Assembly: GCF_000737245.1 (NCBI RefSeq)
Contig: NZ_JPQU01000041.1
Location: 1-64,000, forward strand
Length of the DNA: 64,000 nucleotides
DNA from: Pseudomonas syringae
GTDB lineage: Bacteria > Pseudomonadota > Gammaproteobacteria > Pseudomonadales > Pseudomonadaceae
Direction of reading: 5' to 3'
Below the pieces are notes generated by a model. The model saw nothing but the letters and a program-made list of their open reading frames with translations, searched no databases and had not been told where the DNA came from. Shown piece after piece: positions 37,107 through 46,196 of the stretch. The translations under genes and the position numbers were made by a program. Each line of letters starts with the position of its first letter. The first letter of the stretch is position 1.

Positions 37107-37682
37107 TTATCCCTCAACATCCAACGCCTCGCCAATCGCATAAAAACGACCGCCGGCGATGTAGTGCAGGCTGCGAAACGCAGGATCGGCATCCTCAAAA
37201 AGCCAGTGTCCGTCTTTGAACACTCGAGTATCGGCCCATGCGCCAATCACTTCGCCGATAAACAAATCGTAAGTGCTCTGGTTGTGCGGTTCGGGGATGA
37301 GTCGGCAGGCCAGCCATGCCGAACAACCCGCAACAAAGGGCAACTCGAAGCCAGGCATCGAGAATAGCTCGACGTCGGCGCGCTTCAGTTTGTCTGGCTC
37401 GTCGGCCAGACTTCGGGTGCCCACCGTATGGGTCAGTTGCAGTTGCGCGACAGTCGGCACCTGGATGACGAACACGCCACTGTGTTCCACCAGCGCTCGG
37501 GTTGCCGCAATTTTGTCGAGGATCACGGTGAGCTTGGCAGGCATGAAATCCATAGCGCAGGCCCAGGCGGCGGCCATTACGTTGTTCACACCGTCATGCC
37601 TGGCCGAAACCAGAACCGTCGGCCCATGATTCAACAGCCGATACGCCTTGGCCGGGTCGACCGGAGCAATAAATTCGTTCAC
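37107..37682 (-). CDS. Flavin reductase-like FMN-binding protein
   Basis: The protein belongs to the flavin reductase-like split-barrel family: YRLLNHGPTVLVSARHDGVNNVMAAAWACAMDF split over residues 14-45, then a C-terminal GEVIGAWAD. Members reduce FMN or FAD with NAD(P)H or hold FMN for other reactions. I choose the GTG at 37682 (191 aa), which has CGAGGC six bases upstream. An ATG at 37742 would add 20 residues without a good ribosome-binding site. It ends the amine-type cluster, 98 bases after the FAD oxidoreductase gene. Confidence 0.8.
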   Translation of the reverse strand: MNEFIAPVDPAKAYRLLNHGPTVLVSARHDGVNNVMAAAWACAMDFMPAKLTVILDKIAATRALVEHSGVFVIQVPTVAQLQLTHTVGTRSLADEPDKLKRADVELFSMPGFELPFVAGCSAWLACRLIPEPHNQSTYDLFIGEVIGAWADTRVFKDGHWLFEDADPAFRSLHYIAGGRFYAIGEALDVEG

Positions 37683-37780
37683 GCGATGCCTCGTTGAGTC
37701 AGCATTGATTGCAAACCACCCTCGGTTCGCTTCATGGGTCATGCTAACCGCTGGTTATAACCCGTAACACCCTTCAACCC

Positions 37781-39076
37781 TCACAATCCCCCGTCGGTCA
37801 TCTTGTACCAGGCAATTGCTGCAGCAACGTAAGCGCGCCGCAGGCCATACAAAGGGAAGGTCTTGATGTCGGTCGGCGCAACTGGCAACGCATTGCGGTC
37901 GTTGCTGACCACGTAATTGGCCAGCGCCTGCCCCATTCGAGTTTGCAGACCGACACCGCGCCCCTGACAACCGATATCAATGAGCAAGCCCGGTGCCGGT
38001 TCGTGAATGTGCGGGAAATAGTCGCGAGTGACCGCTACCCGACCACACCAGCGATAGGCAAACGGCACGCCAATTGTCTGCGGAAACAGCTTGTGAACAG
38101 CGTTTTCCAGATGCGACCAATGGTCTGTCCGGGAAGGATCCGGGTCCTGAAACGTCCCGCGACCGCCCAGCATCAAGCGACCGGTATGGTCGATGCGGTA
38201 ATACAGGAGCAGATTACGCGCATCCGATGAGACATGGCCTTCGGGCAAGATGGTACGGCGCACCGCCTCGGGCAGTGGCTCGGTGGCAACCTGGAAGGAG
38301 TTGGCGTCGATGATGGTCTTGCGCAAGTCCGGCCACAGATCGTCGGTATAACCGTTAGTGCACAACACTACTCGTTCTGCGCTGATCTGACAGCCCTGTG
38401 CCGTTTTGACCTGCCATTTGCCAGCTCCGGCCTTGAGGCTGGCCACCGGCGAATGGGTGTAGATTCTGACCCCTGCCGCCAGCGCCGCCCGAGCCAGACC
38501 TCGCACGTAACTCAAAGGCTGAATGCCACCGCCACGAGGGTCGAGCCAGCCGCCATGATACTTTTCGGTGCCCAGCAATCGAGCGGTCTCGGCACGATCA
38601 AGGAACCTCGCTGCAACCCCTTGCCCGTTCCAGTCCCGCACCCGACGCTCGGCCAGTTTCAGCGCAGCCGGCGTATGGGAACCCTGAATCCAGCCGTTGC
38701 GCACATGGGGCACATCCATCTGATGCTTGTCGATCAGATTGAACACCGCGTCGACGGTGCCAGCGGCGAAGTCGATCAAGGGCTGGGCTTTATCGGCACC
38801 CATTTTGCTGATCAGCTCACTGGGATCGTATTTAAGCCCCGGAATCACCTGGCCGCCATTGCGCCCCGAACCGCCGAAGCCGACTTCCCTGGCTTCCAGT
38901 ACGGCGACACGCACCCCTTGCTCGGCCAGATGCAGCGCGGTACTCAAACCACAGAACCCGGCGCCGACGATCACCACGTCGGCCTGCTCGTCCTGCGCCA
39001 AGGGCTGCGTCAGGGGTGCATCGACAGCGGTGGCGGCCCATAGCGACGGGCCCAATGGAAAATATTCACGAGTCAT
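37781..39076 (-). CDS. FAD-dependent oxidoreductase, PuuB/gamma-glutamylputrescine oxidase-like
   Basis: The 431-residue protein is of the D-amino acid oxidase (DAO) fold: the dinucleotide motif VVIVGAGFCGLSTALHLAE (34-52), GFGGSGRNGGQVIPG, and the C-terminal IDIGCQGRGVGLQTRMGQ for FAD contact. Length and motifs match PuuB/OrdL-type amine oxidases. The neighbouring cupin-type XRE regulator and polar amino acid ABC transporter are also the usual partners of such enzymes, so oxidation of an imported amine or gamma-glutamyl amine is likely. It follows the ATPase gene by 16 bases in the same operon. Confidence 0.85.
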   Translation of the reverse strand: MTREYFPLGPSLWAATAVDAPLTQPLAQDEQADVVIVGAGFCGLSTALHLAEQGVRVAVLEAREVGFGGSGRNGGQVIPGLKYDPSELISKMGADKAQPLIDFAAGTVDAVFNLIDKHQMDVPHVRNGWIQGSHTPAALKLAERRVRDWNGQGVAARFLDRAETARLLGTEKYHGGWLDPRGGGIQPLSYVRGLARAALAAGVRIYTHSPVASLKAGAGKWQVKTAQGCQISAERVVLCTNGYTDDLWPDLRKTIIDANSFQVATEPLPEAVRRTILPEGHVSSDARNLLLYYRIDHTGRLMLGGRGTFQDPDPSRTDHWSHLENAVHKLFPQTIGVPFAYRWCGRVAVTRDYFPHIHEPAPGLLIDIGCQGRGVGLQTRMGQALANYVVSNDRNALPVAPTDIKTFPLYGLRRAYVAAAIAWYKMTDGGL

Positions 39077-39092
39077 GCGTCGGGCCTCGGGC

Positions 39093-39824
39093 TTACATCG
39101 GATGAAGGACGCGCCGCAGGAAATCCTGCGTGCGCAAATGCTGCGGATTGTTCAGCACATCGGCGGACGGCCCCTGCTCCACGACCACGCCTTGGTCGAT
39201 GAACAGGACGCGATCCGCGACCTCTCGGGCAAACTGCATCTCGTGGGTCACCACGACCATGGTCATGCCAGTCTCGGCCAGGCGGCGCATGACATCCAGA
39301 ACGTCGCCCACCAGCTCCGGGTCAAGGGCTGAAGTGGGCTCGTCGAACAGGATCGCCTTGGGTCGCATCGCCAGTGCCCGGGCGATGGCGATTCGCTGCT
39401 GCTGCCCTCCCGACAACTGCGCGGGGAAAGCCTCGGCTTTTTCAGCCAGACCTACGCTTTCAAGGAGCTCCATGGCGTGTTTGATGGCCTGTTCGCGGTT
39501 TTCCTTTTTGACGTACACCGGCCCCTCAATGACGTTTTCCAGCACCGTCCGGTGAGGGAACAGGTTGAAGCGCTGAAAGACCATCGCCACTTCAGTGCGA
39601 ATCGCCTTGATCGTGGCTGACTTACGCTCGACCTTGATGCCGTCGATCTCGATCACACCGCCTTCATAGCTTTCCAGACCATTGATACACCGCAGGATCG
39701 TCGACTTGCCAGAGCCGGACGGGCCGACAATGCAGACCACCTCACCTTTGGCCACCGACGCATCAATGCCCTTGATCACCTGCAGGCTGCCGTAGGATTT
39801 GTGCAGTGAACGAATCTCGATCAT
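39093..39824 (-). CDS. Polar amino acid ABC transporter ATPase
   Basis: The 243-residue ATPase has Walker A GPSGSGKST, Q-loop VFQRFNLFPH, signature LSGGQQQR, Walker B ILFDEPTSALDPE and the switch His in VVTHEMQF, as in GlnQ/HisP. The start at 39824 overlaps the permease stop by four bases (ATGA). In-frame sequence upstream of it is the permease gene in another frame and was excluded. Confidence 0.94.
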   Translation of the reverse strand: MIEIRSLHKSYGSLQVIKGIDASVAKGEVVCIVGPSGSGKSTILRCINGLESYEGGVIEIDGIKVERKSATIKAIRTEVAMVFQRFNLFPHRTVLENVIEGPVYVKKENREQAIKHAMELLESVGLAEKAEAFPAQLSGGQQQRIAIARALAMRPKAILFDEPTSALDPELVGDVLDVMRRLAETGMTMVVVTHEMQFAREVADRVLFIDQGVVVEQGPSADVLNNPQHLRTQDFLRRVLHPM

Positions 39825-40471
39825 TTGCCACCCCGTTTTTCGAAATGACGCACCAACAGAATCAGCGGTACGCACATGATCAGATAAAGCAGCGCCACCA
39901 GTGTGAATACCGTGGCGTTCTGGAAGGTCGAGGTGGCGATGAGTTTGCCTTGCAGCGCCAACTCGGCGACGGTGATGGTCGAGGCCTGCGAGGAGTCCTT
40001 GAGCATCATGATCATGGTGTTGCCATAAGGCGGGAGCACGATCTTCACCGCTTGAGGCAACACGGCGCGGCGCATCATCAGCCACCAGCCCATCCCCATG
40101 GATTGCGCGGCTTCAAGCTGGCCGCGATCGACAGCTTCAATACCGGCGCGAAAGTTCTCTGCCTGATAAGCCGAATAGGCGATACCCAGGCCAATGATCC
40201 CCGCCTGCAAGGCGCTCATGGTGATACCGAAATCGGGCATCACGAAGTAGATATAAAACAGCAGCACGATGATCGGGATACCGCGCAGCAGGTTGATGAT
40301 GGCCGAACTGATCCAGGCCAGGACGGGGACGCCGGACACCCGCATCGCTGCCCAGACCAGTCCGAGCACCGTTGATAGCAGCAGCGATCCGATGGTCACC
40401 TGAATGGTCAGCCATGCGCCCTGCAACAGGATCGGCAGAAATTGCCATGATTGGGTGAGAAACTCGGACAT
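39821..40471 (-). CDS. Polar amino acid ABC transporter permease
   Basis: The 216-residue permease has five hydrophobic helices and the His/Glu/Gln-type permease coupling loop (EAAQSMGMGWWLMMRRAVLPQA), where the EAA motif contacts the ATPase. It has the usual length for a GlnP-type subunit. Only one permease gene is present, so the channel is probably a homodimer. The start gives MSEFLTQSWQFL. A REP-like fragment lies in the 118 bases between this gene and the binding-protein gene. Confidence 0.92.
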   Translation of the reverse strand: MSEFLTQSWQFLPILLQGAWLTIQVTIGSLLLSTVLGLVWAAMRVSGVPVLAWISSAIINLLRGIPIIVLLFYIYFVMPDFGITMSALQAGIIGLGIAYSAYQAENFRAGIEAVDRGQLEAAQSMGMGWWLMMRRAVLPQAVKIVLPPYGNTMIMMLKDSSQASTITVAELALQGKLIATSTFQNATVFTLVALLYLIMCVPLILLVRHFEKRGGK

Positions 40472-40589
40472 TGATCAACTACTCGATGTAGGGGCGAACG
40501 TGTTCGCGATGATCGTTAACGCTGACCCCGGCGTGCTGCCCTCGACAGGCTGCACGCGACGTCATCGTTCCTGATGGCGGAAACCAGGT

Positions 40590-41342
40590 TTACAGCCCCC
40601 ACTTCTTGAGGATCGCATCGATGCTGCCGTCAGCCTTGAGCGCAGCCAGCGCGGTGTTGATCTTGCCCATCAATTCGGTATCGCCCTTACGCCCCGCAAT
40701 CCCGATGTTGTTGGGCATGGTCGCTTTGTAGCTGCTCACCAGGCGCAAGCTTGGAAAGTGCTTCTGGCTGATCGCGTAGGCAGCGATCGGGTAATCCAGC
40801 ACCCCCACATCGATGCGTCCGGCATTGGCGTCGCGCATCAGATCCGCCGTGGTTTCATACAGCTTGACCTCGCTGAACAAGCCGCTTTTTTGCAATGGTT
40901 CAACAAAAGCTGTGCCCACCTGAGCGCCAACCCGCTTGCCTTTCATCTCGGTAAAACTGTTGTAAGCCGTGGTGTCGCTGACCGGCACCACGACGCCTTC
41001 GCCATAGCTATAGATCGGCGTCGAGAAATCGACGACTTTCTCACGGGTTGGCGTGATGAACATCGCCGCTGAAATCAGATCCACCCGGTTGGACGTCAGC
41101 GAACCGATCAGCGAGGCAAAGGGCATGGCCTCGATCTGGACCTCGAATCCGGCTTTCTCGGATACCGCTTTGACGATATCGACCATCACCCCTTCGACGG
41201 TGTTGGTCTTGGTATCCAGGAAGGTAAACGGACTACCCGTGGGCGTAGAGGCGACCTTCAAAACCGTGGCAGCGTGAGCTGCACCGGTGAAAGAAAGGGT
41301 CAGCGCGCAGAACAATGTGGCGAGTGCCAATGGACTTTTCAT
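40590..41342 (-). CDS. Polar amino acid ABC transporter binding protein
   Basis: The 250-residue protein has a Sec signal peptide (MKSPLALATLFCALTLSF, cleavage after AHA) and the SBP_bac_3 fold: FTFLDTKTNTVEGVMVDIVKA split near 39-59, GKRVGAQVGTAFVEPL, and DVGVLDYPIAAYAI. The ligand is probably an amino acid or amine-containing compound taken up for the PuuB-like oxidase. It is the second gene of the cluster, behind the XRE-cupin regulator. Confidence 0.92.
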   Translation of the reverse strand: MKSPLALATLFCALTLSFTGAAHAATVLKVASTPTGSPFTFLDTKTNTVEGVMVDIVKAVSEKAGFEVQIEAMPFASLIGSLTSNRVDLISAAMFITPTREKVVDFSTPIYSYGEGVVVPVSDTTAYNSFTEMKGKRVGAQVGTAFVEPLQKSGLFSEVKLYETTADLMRDANAGRIDVGVLDYPIAAYAISQKHFPSLRLVSSYKATMPNNIGIAGRKGDTELMGKINTALAALKADGSIDAILKKWGL

Positions 41343-41422
41343 ATGCGTTCCTCAAGTGAAAGTAGATGTATCCCCATGAAGCCGGTTTCTGCCTGATGCA
41401 CAGCCGCAACCCGAGCAGCCGT

Positions 41423-42070
41423 TTATGGATCGATCTGCGTCACGCCCCACATGACGACGGTTTCGGTGGTTCCCGGATTGCGCCAGCGACGCGGCATGCT
41501 GCTGTCGTAGCAAAAACTGTCGCCGCCGTTCAGACGGAGCAGCTGATCATTGATGCAGAGCTCCAATTGGCCCTGAACCACGTAACCGATCTGTTCACCT
41601 GGCTGGGTGAAAAACAACTCCGTACCGGTGGAACCACCGGGGGCTATCAGCGCGCGGTACATCTGCATCTGGCCCCGCGCGGCAGGCGGCGTCAGGTTCA
41701 CCTTCTGGATGCCCTTGTCTGCCAACTCGATGCGTGGATGTTGCCCGGCGCGCACCACCCACCCTTCGGCATCATGGCTGTGGGGCTGCGAGTTGCGAAT
41801 CAGGGTTTCAAGTGGCAACTCCAGTTCGTGCGCCAAGGCGCTCAACGTGCGTAGGGAAATAGAACGCAAGCCGCGCTCGATCTGGCTCAACAGACTCACG
41901 GAAATGCCTGCCGCGAGAGCGACATGCCGCAAGGGCTTATCCAACGATTTACGGCGCTGGCGTAGCTGCTCGCCTAACCACAGGTCAATCAGCGAATTGA
42001 TCCGATGCCCTGAGGTAACAGGCACATCCGGATCGGAGCCAAGGCTTGGCGTGAGCGTGAGATTGGGCAT
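41423..42070 (-). CDS. XRE-family regulator with C-terminal cupin (PuuR-like)
   Basis: The 215-residue protein has a Xre-type helix-turn-helix (residues about 35-90: LRQRRKSLDKPLRHVALAA, GISVSLLSQIERGLRSIS) and a cupin sensor domain (FTQPGEQIGYVVQGQLEL, then LNGGDSFCYDSSMPRRW). This architecture matches PuuR, the repressor of putrescine utilisation, and related amine or amino acid regulators. Its place before the ABC transporter and PuuB-like oxidase suggests it controls that operon. A Leu/Asn-rich N-terminal tail of 20 residues precedes the DNA-binding domain. Confidence 0.9.
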   Translation of the reverse strand: MPNLTLTPSLGSDPDVPVTSGHRINSLIDLWLGEQLRQRRKSLDKPLRHVALAAGISVSLLSQIERGLRSISLRTLSALAHELELPLETLIRNSQPHSHDAEGWVVRAGQHPRIELADKGIQKVNLTPPAARGQMQMYRALIAPGGSTGTELFFTQPGEQIGYVVQGQLELCINDQLLRLNGGDSFCYDSSMPRRWRNPGTTETVVMWGVTQIDP

Positions 42071-42325
42071 GGTGGTGTGTAACTTTCATTTATGTGTAAT
42101 TTACACAGAGCAAGACGCGGGCCACTTCCATCTAGAAAATCTGTCAGGCAACGGCGAGGCCCCTAGCTAAAGGGCTGCAGGTTATGAGAGGGATTAATGG
42201 TCAGGACGTGCAAAACCACTGATGCACAGCGCCGGGGCGGATGCGCCTCGTTGTGGGTCAAAGGGGAACACTGCGGAATAAGACGATTGCCCGCAAACCA
42301 GGCGCCGCGGTCAGCCAGGCACGCC

Positions 42326-42594
42326 GCGTCATCGTTCATCGTCGGAATGCCGCCCAGACCAAGCACCGCTCCCACAGGATCAAGTTAGTCCGTAGGACCG
42401 GCTTTAGCCGGGAGGGCGTCAGTGCAGTCGCTGCATCTCCTTCGCTGCAAATACCGCTCTCCCGGCTAAAGCGGAGCGCCGCCCGGCCGGTCCTACGTAA
42501 TTGCAGGCGAGCATAGAATCTCCCACAGATTCGGTGGTTTTTCTGTTGGAGCGGTGCTTGGTCTGGGCGGCATTCCGACGATGAACGATAACGC
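42326..42594. repeat. Nested palindromic repeats
   Basis: A 51-base outer inverted repeat (42326-42376 and 42544-42594, differing at about two positions, inner core GAATGCCGCCCAGACC) flanks a REP doublet at 42391-42498 and its tail (CATAGAATCTCCCACA, ending near 42530). The right REP core is interrupted by about 15 extra bases rich in GC (between GGCTAAAGC and CGGTCCTACG). A single arm of the outer repeat also occurs at 12806-12848. The arrangement looks like one repeat inserted between the arms of another. It fills most of the gap between the XRE-cupin gene (start 42070) and the 82-residue gene at 42661. Confidence 0.8.
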
Positions 42595-42660
42595 AGTTTA
42601 TCTGCCGAGCCGCTGCGGACCAGATCAGGCAGCGCTCTCACAGGGTTGGTGGAGTGCCCA

Positions 42661-42909
42661 TCACTCGTGACCGATCACACCTGTCATGGCGGTGAACTGA
42701 CTCTGTTTGTTCTGGAGCTTGTCGAGCACTTCGGCAGGCGTCGACTCACGAAATACCACCATGTGCCCCACTTCCTTGCCACCCTCGGTGACACGCTCAA
42801 TATCGTTGATCATCCAGGTTTTCAGCTCATCAACGCTGATGCCCAGCTCTGCCGCAACTTTGAGGTGGAAGCGTTCGGCATCGTACTGATTGAATTGGTC
42901 ATTGTTCAT
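42661..42909 (-). CDS. Small hypothetical protein (82 aa)
   Basis: I do not recognise the protein. It begins MNNDQFNQYDAERFHLKVAA, contains a short helix-turn-helix-like stretch (LGISVDELKTWM) and ends AMTGVIGHE. There is no cysteine, signal peptide or membrane helix. GAGGAGATG lies before the ATG, supporting expression. It sits 69 bases downstream of the GST stop on the same strand and may be co-transcribed with it. Confidence 0.65.
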   Translation of the reverse strand: MNNDQFNQYDAERFHLKVAAELGISVDELKTWMINDIERVTEGGKEVGHMVVFRESTPAEVLDKLQNKQSQFTAMTGVIGHE

Positions 42910-42978
42910 CGGGTCATCTCCTCAGGTATCTGTGAATCCAGGGGCACGGCCGGCACGTCAGCCCCATGGCTCAAACTT

Positions 42979-43605
42979 CTATTTGGCAAACTGATACTCG
43001 CCACCCTGTTCCAAAGCCTTGCGATACGCGGCTCTCTCCTGGAACCTCTGCACCCAAGCCAGCACATTCGGATACGGCTGCAACATCTGTTGCGCTTTGG
43101 CGAATTCGCCGATGAAACTCATCTGGATGTCTGCGCCACTCAACTCTTCACCCAGCAGGTAGGGCGTCAAGCCCAGGGCGTCGTTCAGATAACCGAGGTA
43201 GTTAGCCAGTTCCGATTCGATACGAGGATGCAACGGCGCGCCCGCCTCACCCAAACGGCCAACGTACAAATTGAGCATCAACGGCAACATCGCTGAACCT
43301 TCAGCGAAGTGCAGCCATTGCACGTATTCGTCGTAGGTAGCGCTGGCGGGATCCGGTTGCAGCTGGCCATCGCCATGGCGGCGAATCAGGTAGTCGATGA
43401 TGGCGCCGGACTCGATCAGCACGTGCGGGCCGTCTTCAATGACCGGAGATTTACCCAATGGATTAATGGCCTTGAGCTCAGGTGGCGCGAGATTGGTTTT
43501 TGAGTCCCGCTGGTACCGCTTGATCTCGTAAGGCAGGTCGAGCTCTTCGAGCAGCCACAGAATACGCTGTGAGCGTGAGTTGTTGAGATGATGGAGGGTG
43601 ATCAT
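42979..43605 (-). CDS. Glutathione S-transferase
   Basis: The 208-residue protein has the N-terminal thioredoxin fold with MITLHHLNNSRSQRILWLLE, the cis-Pro and glutathione contact KSPVIEDG, and an ES motif in LIESGAIIDYL. An all-helical C-terminal domain follows. It resembles the NRSQR-type bacterial GSTs (YghU/YncG-like clades), with Ser or Asn near residue 9 as the likely catalytic residue. The start at 43605 is chosen because the conserved domain begins there; in-frame Met codons further up give no family sequence. Confidence 0.88.
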   Translation of the reverse strand: MITLHHLNNSRSQRILWLLEELDLPYEIKRYQRDSKTNLAPPELKAINPLGKSPVIEDGPHVLIESGAIIDYLIRRHGDGQLQPDPASATYDEYVQWLHFAEGSAMLPLMLNLYVGRLGEAGAPLHPRIESELANYLGYLNDALGLTPYLLGEELSGADIQMSFIGEFAKAQQMLQPYPNVLAWVQRFQERAAYRKALEQGGEYQFAK

Positions 43606-43817
43606 GATTGCCCCGCAGTGCATGGATGGTTGTCTATGGAAGGACTGCACCGTTGCTCTGGAGTGCCATGAATCGAAGATATCTGCAAAAAAACGGACCA
43701 TCGCCAACAAAACTGCCCCAGGTAGCGACCCCGTTGGCGATCGCTGTTCACGAGGTAGTATCACCGAAGCACCGACGAGGCATGAGGGAGTCCTCGCCAA
43801 TGCTTGATGGACTGCGG

Positions 43818-46196
43818 TTAGCCCGGATTCTCATTTGGATACAACTTGAACGTTTTGCAGCGCTCGCCATTGATCCTCAATTGCCTCCCGTCTTCCTTGA
43901 TCAAATCAACTTCAAGGTCTGACCATTCGGGACGGAATTCACCCGATTGAGATATCGTCAGGTCAATGAAATCCACGCCGTATTCGACGGTCCATTTGAT
44001 CATCAGGCAGTTCCCGTCTTTCCATCCATGGCTCAAGCCATCATCCTCAAACAACTCGCCGCTTACAGCCCCTGTTGGCGTAGGGAAAAGCATGAGCTTG
44101 CGAGATCGATCAAGCGACGCATCATTCAATTTGTAGCAATCCCCTGTGGGTATCGCGGCGCCCCCTCGTACCAAGAGCGGCAAGCGATCCAACGGAGCAT
44201 CCAGGTGAATGTACTGGCCGCCTTCGAACCACGCGCCAGTCTGCCAGTCACACCAGCCTGTCGTATTTGTCGGTAGCCAGAGTTTACGCTCACGAGCCCC
44301 CTCTTCTACGACGCTGGCAACCAGAATATCCCGGCCCAATAGAAACTCGTCGTTTTCTTCGAACGTATGCAGGTCGTGTTCATGGTCAAGGAAAGTCGGC
44401 CGGATGATGGGCTCATCGTCGTGACTGGCCTGCCAAAGCAGGGTGTAGAAATACGGCATCAGTTTGTATCTGAGCTGAATGGCCTCACGCACGGCAGCGG
44501 TAACCGATGGATGCATCCAGGGTTCATTGACAGTGCCGTCGTCGTTCCAGGAGTGAATCGTGAATCGAGGATGCATCACTCCATTCTGGACCCAGCGCAC
44601 AAAAAGCTCGGGGTCCGGCTTGTTGCCGGAGAATCCACCCACGTCATGACCCACGTTGTATAGACCGGACAAGCTCATGCCAAGCCCCATGCGGGTGTTG
44701 TAGCGCAGCGCTGTCCAATTGGTGCGGTTGTCGCCACTCCAAGTCTGCACGTAACGCTGCATCCCGGCACAACCTGACCGAGAGATAAGGTAAGGACGCT
44801 CCAGTGGCGAAAAACGCTGTTGCGCTTCCAGAGAAGCACGCATCATCAACAGCGCCATGACCGGCCTGATGTGCTTGATCGCCGTCTCACGTCCAAACCC
44901 GTGGCAACGCGCCTGCGCATCCCAGATTTCATACTCGTTGTTGTCGTTCCACGTGCAGTCGATTCCCTTTTCCAGGAGCTGCGCAGTCACGTTCGACTGC
45001 CACCATCTGACCGTATCCGGATTGGTGAAATCCAGATGAGAACCCTCGTCGTCCCAAAAAACAGATCTTTCAGGAACGTTGTGTTCAGAGTCAGTGATGA
45101 ACATCTTTTTTTCAGCCACTTCATCGTAGCGAGGATGGTCCTGCAACAGGCAAGGTTTGATATTCGCAATCAACCTGACCCCCGCGTCTCGATAGGCTTT
45201 GGCTAACGCCTTTGGGTCCGGAACTTTGTCGTCATTCCAGTTGAATACATAACGTTTATCGCCAATCGAGGTATAGCCCGAGGACAGTTGAAAAGAGTCA
45301 CAAGGAATATCGTGTTTCTGACAAAGTTCGAGAAACTCCAGCAACTGTTCCTGAGCGTTGTCGGCATCGGTATAGCGCATGGTCGAGCCACTGTAGCCAA
45401 GACTCCACTTAGGCAGAAACAACGTTCGACCTGTCAGACGAACGAAGGCCTTGGTCACGTCCAGTATGCGTGGGCCCACAAGAACCCAATAATCCAGATC
45501 GCCGGCCTCTGCCCTGTAGCGACGATAAGGGCGATGGTAATTGTCCAGCTCATTACCCAGGTCAAACCAACTGGTATTCAGGTTGTCATAAAACAGCCCG
45601 AAGCTGGCACGCTCCTGATGGGTAATAACGAACGGAATATGTTTGTACAGTGGATCGGTGGTCGCGGCGTTATAACCCATTGCGTCCAGGTTGCGCATTT
45701 CGAAACGTCGGCCCGTACGGTTGAGATCGCCGGTTTTTTCACCTAATCCATAATAGCGGTGTTCAGGGGCACGCAACTGGTAATGCTCGACACCCTCACC
45801 CTGAGTATTGAGCAAATAAGCGCCGGTGGGACGATCAGAGACGAGCGGATTCCAGCGTTGGCCATCGTGATATTCCCACTCTAACCACAGCGGTTGATGC
45901 ACTGTGATGCGAAGTTTATCGGTGGTCAGGACCAGTCTGTCTTGCAGCTGTTGAACACGGTATGCCGGTAAAGAAAAGTCAGCCATAGACTCCCGAGACC
46001 GCCCTTCCCACGGCACATCCTGCTGCGGCGCGATGCTCCAGGTGCGGTCAAGCGCCAAACTGCCTTCCCGCAACACCAGCACACGGGCCAGCCCCTCTTC
46101 CAGAATATAGATTCTGAAAATATGGCGCTCTTCAACGAGAAGTTCAACGTAGCCTTGTTCCTGTGACTGCAACTTCCAGGTTTTAAAGGTTTTCAT
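43818..46196 (-). CDS. Glycoside hydrolase family 31 enzyme (alpha-glycosidase)
   Basis: The 792-residue protein has the N-terminal beta-sandwich, a (beta/alpha)8 barrel and C-terminal beta domains of GH31. The nucleophile aspartate is Asp418 in the motif TWNDNNEYEIW and the acid/base is Asp489 in WSGDNRTNW. No signal peptide is seen, so the enzyme is cytoplasmic and would act on an imported glycoside. Its ATG overlaps the stop of the MFS gene by four bases, so transporter and hydrolase are coupled and probably share a substrate. Alpha-glucosidase or alpha-xylosidase activity are the common options; the sequence does not decide. Confidence 0.92.
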   Translation of the reverse strand: MKTFKTWKLQSQEQGYVELLVEERHIFRIYILEEGLARVLVLREGSLALDRTWSIAPQQDVPWEGRSRESMADFSLPAYRVQQLQDRLVLTTDKLRITVHQPLWLEWEYHDGQRWNPLVSDRPTGAYLLNTQGEGVEHYQLRAPEHRYYGLGEKTGDLNRTGRRFEMRNLDAMGYNAATTDPLYKHIPFVITHQERASFGLFYDNLNTSWFDLGNELDNYHRPYRRYRAEAGDLDYWVLVGPRILDVTKAFVRLTGRTLFLPKWSLGYSGSTMRYTDADNAQEQLLEFLELCQKHDIPCDSFQLSSGYTSIGDKRYVFNWNDDKVPDPKALAKAYRDAGVRLIANIKPCLLQDHPRYDEVAEKKMFITDSEHNVPERSVFWDDEGSHLDFTNPDTVRWWQSNVTAQLLEKGIDCTWNDNNEYEIWDAQARCHGFGRETAIKHIRPVMALLMMRASLEAQQRFSPLERPYLISRSGCAGMQRYVQTWSGDNRTNWTALRYNTRMGLGMSLSGLYNVGHDVGGFSGNKPDPELFVRWVQNGVMHPRFTIHSWNDDGTVNEPWMHPSVTAAVREAIQLRYKLMPYFYTLLWQASHDDEPIIRPTFLDHEHDLHTFEENDEFLLGRDILVASVVEEGARERKLWLPTNTTGWCDWQTGAWFEGGQYIHLDAPLDRLPLLVRGGAAIPTGDCYKLNDASLDRSRKLMLFPTPTGAVSGELFEDDGLSHGWKDGNCLMIKWTVEYGVDFIDLTISQSGEFRPEWSDLEVDLIKEDGRQLRINGERCKTFKLYPNENPG

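Noticed and set aside
39825..40085. 87-residue N-terminal extension of the polar amino acid ATPase
   Set aside because: This stretch is the permease gene read in another frame; the ATPase start at 39824 overlaps the permease stop by four bases.
42326..42594. CRISPR array
   Set aside because: Repeats are inverted pairs with unequal spacing and no series of equal spacers; no cas genes are present.
43606..43800. 65-residue N-terminal extension of the GST
   Set aside because: The GST fold begins exactly at MITLHH; the extension lacks family similarity and a ribosome-binding site.
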